From Promethearchaeota archaeon (lineage in GTDB: Archaea > Asgardarchaeota > Lokiarchaeia > Sigynarchaeales > SOKP01), in the NCBI GenBank assembly GCA_016839905.1, contig JAEOTJ010000056.1, positions 1-6,979 of the forward strand: 6,979 nucleotides of DNA, read 5' to 3'. How positions within the stretch are numbered: position 1 is the stretch's first letter; each line of letters begins with the position of its first letter. Positions 4,531-6,979 of the stretch are shown piece after piece. A program made the position numbers and the translations under genes. The notes beneath the pieces are model-generated. The model saw nothing but the letters and a program-made list of their open reading frames with translations, was not told where the DNA came from and ran no database searches.

Positions 4531-6507
4531 ATGGTTAAGTTAAAAATAAAGAATAAATGGTTTATTGATGATAACGATCGTATTGTACTGCTAAGAGGAT
4601 TAAATTTAGGTGGTAGTTCAAAAGTTCCCTTTAATCCGAATGGAGCTACTCATCTAAAGACCGATTTTAGTGATCATAGAGATGTATCTTTTATTGGTCG
4701 GCCTTTTTTTTTAAAGGAAGCTGATGAGCATTATAAACGTATAAAACATTGGGGCTTTAATTGCCTTAGATTTTTAATTATTTGGGAGGCAATTGAGCAT
4801 CGCGGTCCAAAAAAATATGATAATGAATATTTAGACTATTTAGAAGAAGTTCTTAAAATTGCTGAAAATTACGGTTTTTATATTATAATTGATCCTCATC
4901 AAGATGTTTGGAGTAGAATGACTGGTGGGGATGGTGCTCCATGCTGGATTTTTGAGAAGATTGGTTTGGATTTTACTAAATTTAATGAATCTGAAGCGGC
5001 TATTCTCATGCAAAATAGATATGATCCTAATAACTTAGATGCTTATCCTCATTTAATTTGGCCAAATAATGCTCATAGATTTGCTAATGGGACAATGTGG
5101 ACATTATTTTTTGGTGGTAAAGATTTAGCACCATCTTGTAAAATAGATGGAATTAATGTTCAAGATTACTTGCAAGATCATTATATTGAAGCTATAAGGC
5201 AGGTTGCCTTAAGAGTTAAGGATTATAAATATATTATTGGTTTTGATACTTTAAATGAACCACAGAAAGGATGGATAGGTAAAATGGTTAATCAAGGGGC
5301 ACAAAAGGGATTTAGTGAGGAATTAGGACACTCATTTACTCCTTTTGATGCTATACTTACCGGGTCTGGTCATTCTAGAGAAGTTGGTTATACTGAAATA
5401 AAAATTTCAGAAACAGTAGAAACACGAAGAGATATTTTAAACAAAAATAAAGTATCTTGTTGGGTTGATGAAAATGAAGATATCTGGAAAAATGAAGGTG
5501 TTTGGGGATTAGATGACGACGGAGAACCAATTATTTTGAAAAATGATTTTTTTACGACTAAGAACGGTAAAAATATTAATTTTTATAGAGATTATCTAGT
5601 TCCTTTCATCATGAGATATTCTGAAGGTATTCAAAGCATTATTCCTGAAGCCATAATCTTTTTTGAAGGTCCTGAAGGTACATTTACTACAAAACACTTT
5701 AAAGCACTTAGTAAAGATTATCATGATGCTATAGAAGATTTAAAGAGAAAAGGTAATGCCCTTAAATCTATAGCCTTTGCAGCTCATTGGTATGACATAG
5801 GAACATATGCATCAAAGACACATTTATTTAAAATCAATAAAGACATCATTACAAATGAAATAATATATGGAGAAGAAAATGTTCAAAATATGTTTATTAA
5901 TCAATTATCAACTATCAAGAGTATTTCTAAAAATATCAATGAAGGAATACCTACTTTAATTGGAGAATTTGGATTAATTTATAATTTAAATAATAAAAAA
6001 GCCTTTAGACTATTTAAAAGAAATCCAGAAAAAGCTTGGGCTCCATACGTGAAATTATTAAACATGTATTATAATGCAATGGATGCGAATATATTAAGTT
6101 CAACTCAATGGAATTATACAGCAGATAATTGTAATGAATGGGGGGATTTATGGAATTTAGAAGATTTTTCAATTTTTAGTAGAGATCAACAAAATAATCC
6201 TAAAGATATTAATAGTGGAGGAAGGGCAATAAAGGGATTCTGTCGGCCACATTTTATTTATTGTGCGGGAATACCATTGAAGATGGAGTTTAATATTAAG
6301 GATGGAACCTTCAATTTTAAATTTGAAGGAAAATCTATTATTAAAGCTCCAACAACTCTTTATGTTCCAGATATCCACTATCCGAATGGCTATGACATAA
6401 CTTCCCAACCAGAAGGAGAAATTGAAAGAATTTCTAATAGACAGTTATTAAATATTTATACTAAGAAAGATGGAATTTTTAATGTTAAAATCACTAAAAA
6501 TCCTTAG
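4531..6507 (+). CDS. GH5 glycosidase of the endoglycoceramidase / steryl-beta-glucosidase type (GH5_12-like)
   Basis: A retaining beta-glycosidase of 658 residues. The (beta/alpha)8 domain opens with VLLRGLNLGGSSKVP (19-33) and DPHQDVWSR (121-129) followed by GGDGAP (132-137). It holds the acid/base Glu243 in TLNEP (240-244), AAHWYD (417-422), the nucleophile Glu479 in LIGEFG (476-481), and STQWNYT (524-530). The GHSFTPFDA block (266-274) and the region to about residue 350 resemble the insertion of fungal GH5_12 enzymes such as the Cryptococcus glucocerebrosidase/ergosteryl-glucosidase. After about residue 570 a beta-rich domain, beginning RPHFIYCAGIPL, matches the endoglycosidase C-terminal domain. 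There is no signal peptide or membrane segment, so it should be cytosolic, as the fungal relatives are. Family members cleave glucose from glucosylceramide or sterylglucosides. Archaea do not usually make these, so the natural substrate is unknown; an archaeal glycolipid or a scavenged lipid glycoside is possible. GH5 assignment and catalytic residues are firm, the subfamily fairly so. Confidence 0.88.
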   Translation: MVKLKIKNKWFIDDNDRIVLLRGLNLGGSSKVPFNPNGATHLKTDFSDHRDVSFIGRPFFLKEADEHYKRIKHWGFNCLRFLIIWEAIEHRGPKKYDNEYLDYLEEVLKIAENYGFYIIIDPHQDVWSRMTGGDGAPCWIFEKIGLDFTKFNESEAAILMQNRYDPNNLDAYPHLIWPNNAHRFANGTMWTLFFGGKDLAPSCKIDGINVQDYLQDHYIEAIRQVALRVKDYKYIIGFDTLNEPQKGWIGKMVNQGAQKGFSEELGHSFTPFDAILTGSGHSREVGYTEIKISETVETRRDILNKNKVSCWVDENEDIWKNEGVWGLDDDGEPIILKNDFFTTKNGKNINFYRDYLVPFIMRYSEGIQSIIPEAIIFFEGPEGTFTTKHFKALSKDYHDAIEDLKRKGNALKSIAFAAHWYDIGTYASKTHLFKINKDIITNEIIYGEENVQNMFINQLSTIKSISKNINEGIPTLIGEFGLIYNLNNKKAFRLFKRNPEKAWAPYVKLLNMYYNAMDANILSSTQWNYTADNCNEWGDLWNLEDFSIFSRDQQNNPKDINSGGRAIKGFCRPHFIYCAGIPLKMEFNIKDGTFNFKFEGKSIIKAPTTLYVPDIHYPNGYDITSQPEGEIERISNRQLLNIYTKKDGIFNVKITKNP

Positions 6508-6544
6508 AATTGTTACTTTATTTTAATTTCTATTTAAATTAGTA

Positions 6545-6733
6545 TCAGTCTTTTTCTTGATCTTGAATTTTTTTATGTTTAATTAAGTCTTCTGAATCTA
6601 CTTCAACGAATAATGCTCCAATATATTTACAATTAGTGCATTCATATAAATTAGGTGCAAGCCATCCGCTAACATTCACAGCATTTTTTAATTTCGGCTC
6701 CTTACATTTTGGACAAATCTTTATTATGGTCAT
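6545..6733 (-). CDS. Small archaeal zinc ribbon protein of unknown function
   Basis: This 62-residue protein has two CxxC knuckles, CPKC (7-10) and CTNC (32-35), spaced as in a single four-cysteine zinc ribbon. Between them lies GWLAPNLYEC (23-32); a GWL-x-P-x-x-Y-x-C pattern recurs in short archaeal zinc ribbon proteins that I recognise as a type but cannot name. The C-terminal 20 residues are charged and probably flexible (DLIKHKKIQDQEKD). Such proteins often bind nucleic acid or a larger complex, but nothing in the sequence shows which. The gene is convergent with the GH5 gene (37 bases between stops) and divergent from uvrC across 115 bases. No Shine-Dalgarno motif precedes the ATG; AT-rich sequence upstream allows a leaderless or short-leader message. 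The intact pair of knuckles and the clear intergenic borders argue that it is a real gene. Confidence 0.72.
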   Translation of the reverse strand: MTIIKICPKCKEPKLKNAVNVSGWLAPNLYECTNCKYIGALFVEVDSEDLIKHKKIQDQEKD

Positions 6734-6848
6734 GAATATAAATTTATACTCGGTACTATTTTAATTAGGTTATATTCTTATAACAAATAAATTTTAATAA
6801 AAAGATATTCCTTAGTAGTTTAGAGTTTATTGAGGAAATAATAATAAA
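6734..6848. promoter_or_regulatory. Divergent promoter region of the zinc ribbon gene and uvrC
   Basis: This 115-base spacer separates two genes read away from each other, so it must hold both promoters. For uvrC, TTTTAATAAAAAG (from about 6792) is a plausible TATA box giving a leader of about 25 bases, which includes TGAGGA (6831-6836) as a weak ribosome binding site 12 bases before the ATG. For the minus strand, TTAAAATAG (around 6762) and TATAAATTTATA (around 6742) are candidates. I see no hairpin, tRNA or repeat here. Confidence 0.4.
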
Positions 6849-6979
6849 ATGTCTGATTTGGAATTACAACGAAAGAGCTTACCTAGCGAACCAGGAATCT
6901 ATTTATTTAAGGATAAAAAAGGTGTAATAATTTATATCGGTAAAGCAATTAATCTAAAAAAGCGAGTTTCTTCATATTT
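6849..6979 (+). CDS. uvrC: UvrC, excinuclease ABC subunit C, N-terminal fragment (cut by window edge)
   Basis: UvrC makes the two incisions on either side of a DNA lesion in the UvrABC nucleotide excision repair system. Only the first 43 codons are present. They show the N-terminal GIY-YIG nuclease domain, responsible for the 3' incision: [12 protein letters not shown] (11-22) with the GIY triplet at 16-18, then [17 protein letters not shown] (27-43) with YIG at 29-31. The order and spacing match bacterial UvrC (LP-x-x-PGVYLF, YVGKA-x-NLR-x-RV-x-SY). The ATG at 6849 is chosen because the conserved block begins ten residues later, as in other UvrC proteins. The system is of bacterial origin and occurs in many mesophilic archaea, so its presence suggests a non-hyperthermophile. 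Cho-type nucleases share the GIY-YIG domain and cannot be fully excluded from the fragment alone. Confidence 0.9.
   Translation, partial: MSDLELQRKSLPSEPGIYLFKDKKGVIIYIGKAINLKKRVSSY

Noticed and set aside
6508..6544. AATTT...AAATT inverted repeat and T-rich stretch after the GH5 gene as a terminator
   Set aside because: The stem would be very short and AT-only in a generally AT-rich spacer, and no T-run longer than four is present, so it cannot be told from background.
1..6979. CRISPR array, tRNA, mobile element or new defence system
   Set aside because: Spacers between genes are 13 to 128 bases, with no direct repeats, tRNA-like folds, transposase motifs or defence-type domains; every gene fits a housekeeping or metabolic family.

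Overview
The window comes from an AT-rich archaeal genome (about one third G+C by eye), most likely an Asgard archaeon of the Lokiarchaeia type. Four things point there. A 103-residue protein aligns well with the eukaryotic large-subunit protein eL22, whose only archaeal homologues I know of are in Asgard lineages. An archaeal transcription factor S is preceded by a GGTGAT ribosome binding site, which fits the archaeal 16S 3' end. A form III RuBisCO lies next to a ribose-1,5-bisphosphate isomerase, the archaeal nucleotide-salvage pair. A bacterial-type uvrC is present, as in many mesophilic archaea. The lineage call is an inference, not a measured placement.

Layout: positions 1-1666 hold three minus-strand genes in the order eL22, a CitG-like triphosphoribosyl-dephospho-CoA synthase homologue, and transcription factor S (cut by the left edge). 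An 82-bp divergent region then leads to a plus-strand form III RuBisCO (1749-3419). This gene meets the minus-strand R15P isomerase gene (3455-4402) tail to tail across a short symmetric T/A tract that could end transcription in both directions. A second divergent region (4403-4530) leads to a large plus-strand GH5 glycosidase of the endoglycoceramidase/steryl-glucosidase type (4531-6507). A 62-residue zinc ribbon gene lies on the minus strand (6545-6733), and the first 43 codons of uvrC run off the right edge (6849-6979). There is no gap over 300 bases without a gene, and I see no tRNA, rRNA, mobile element, CRISPR array or long repeat.

How they work together: R15P isomerase makes ribulose-1,5-bisphosphate and RuBisCO carboxylates it to two 3-phosphoglycerates. 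These are the last two steps of the archaeal AMP (pentose-bisphosphate) pathway; the first enzyme, AMP phosphorylase, is not in the window. eL22 and transcription factor S belong to the ribosome and RNA polymerase machinery. The GH5 enzyme has no signal peptide and looks cytosolic. The points most worth a second look are the eukaryote-type eL22, the unusually long RuBisCO (556 residues, with extra sequence at both ends around an intact active site), the eukaryote-like cytosolic glycolipid hydrolase, and a near-identical 16-base leader motif before both the RuBisCO and GH5 genes.
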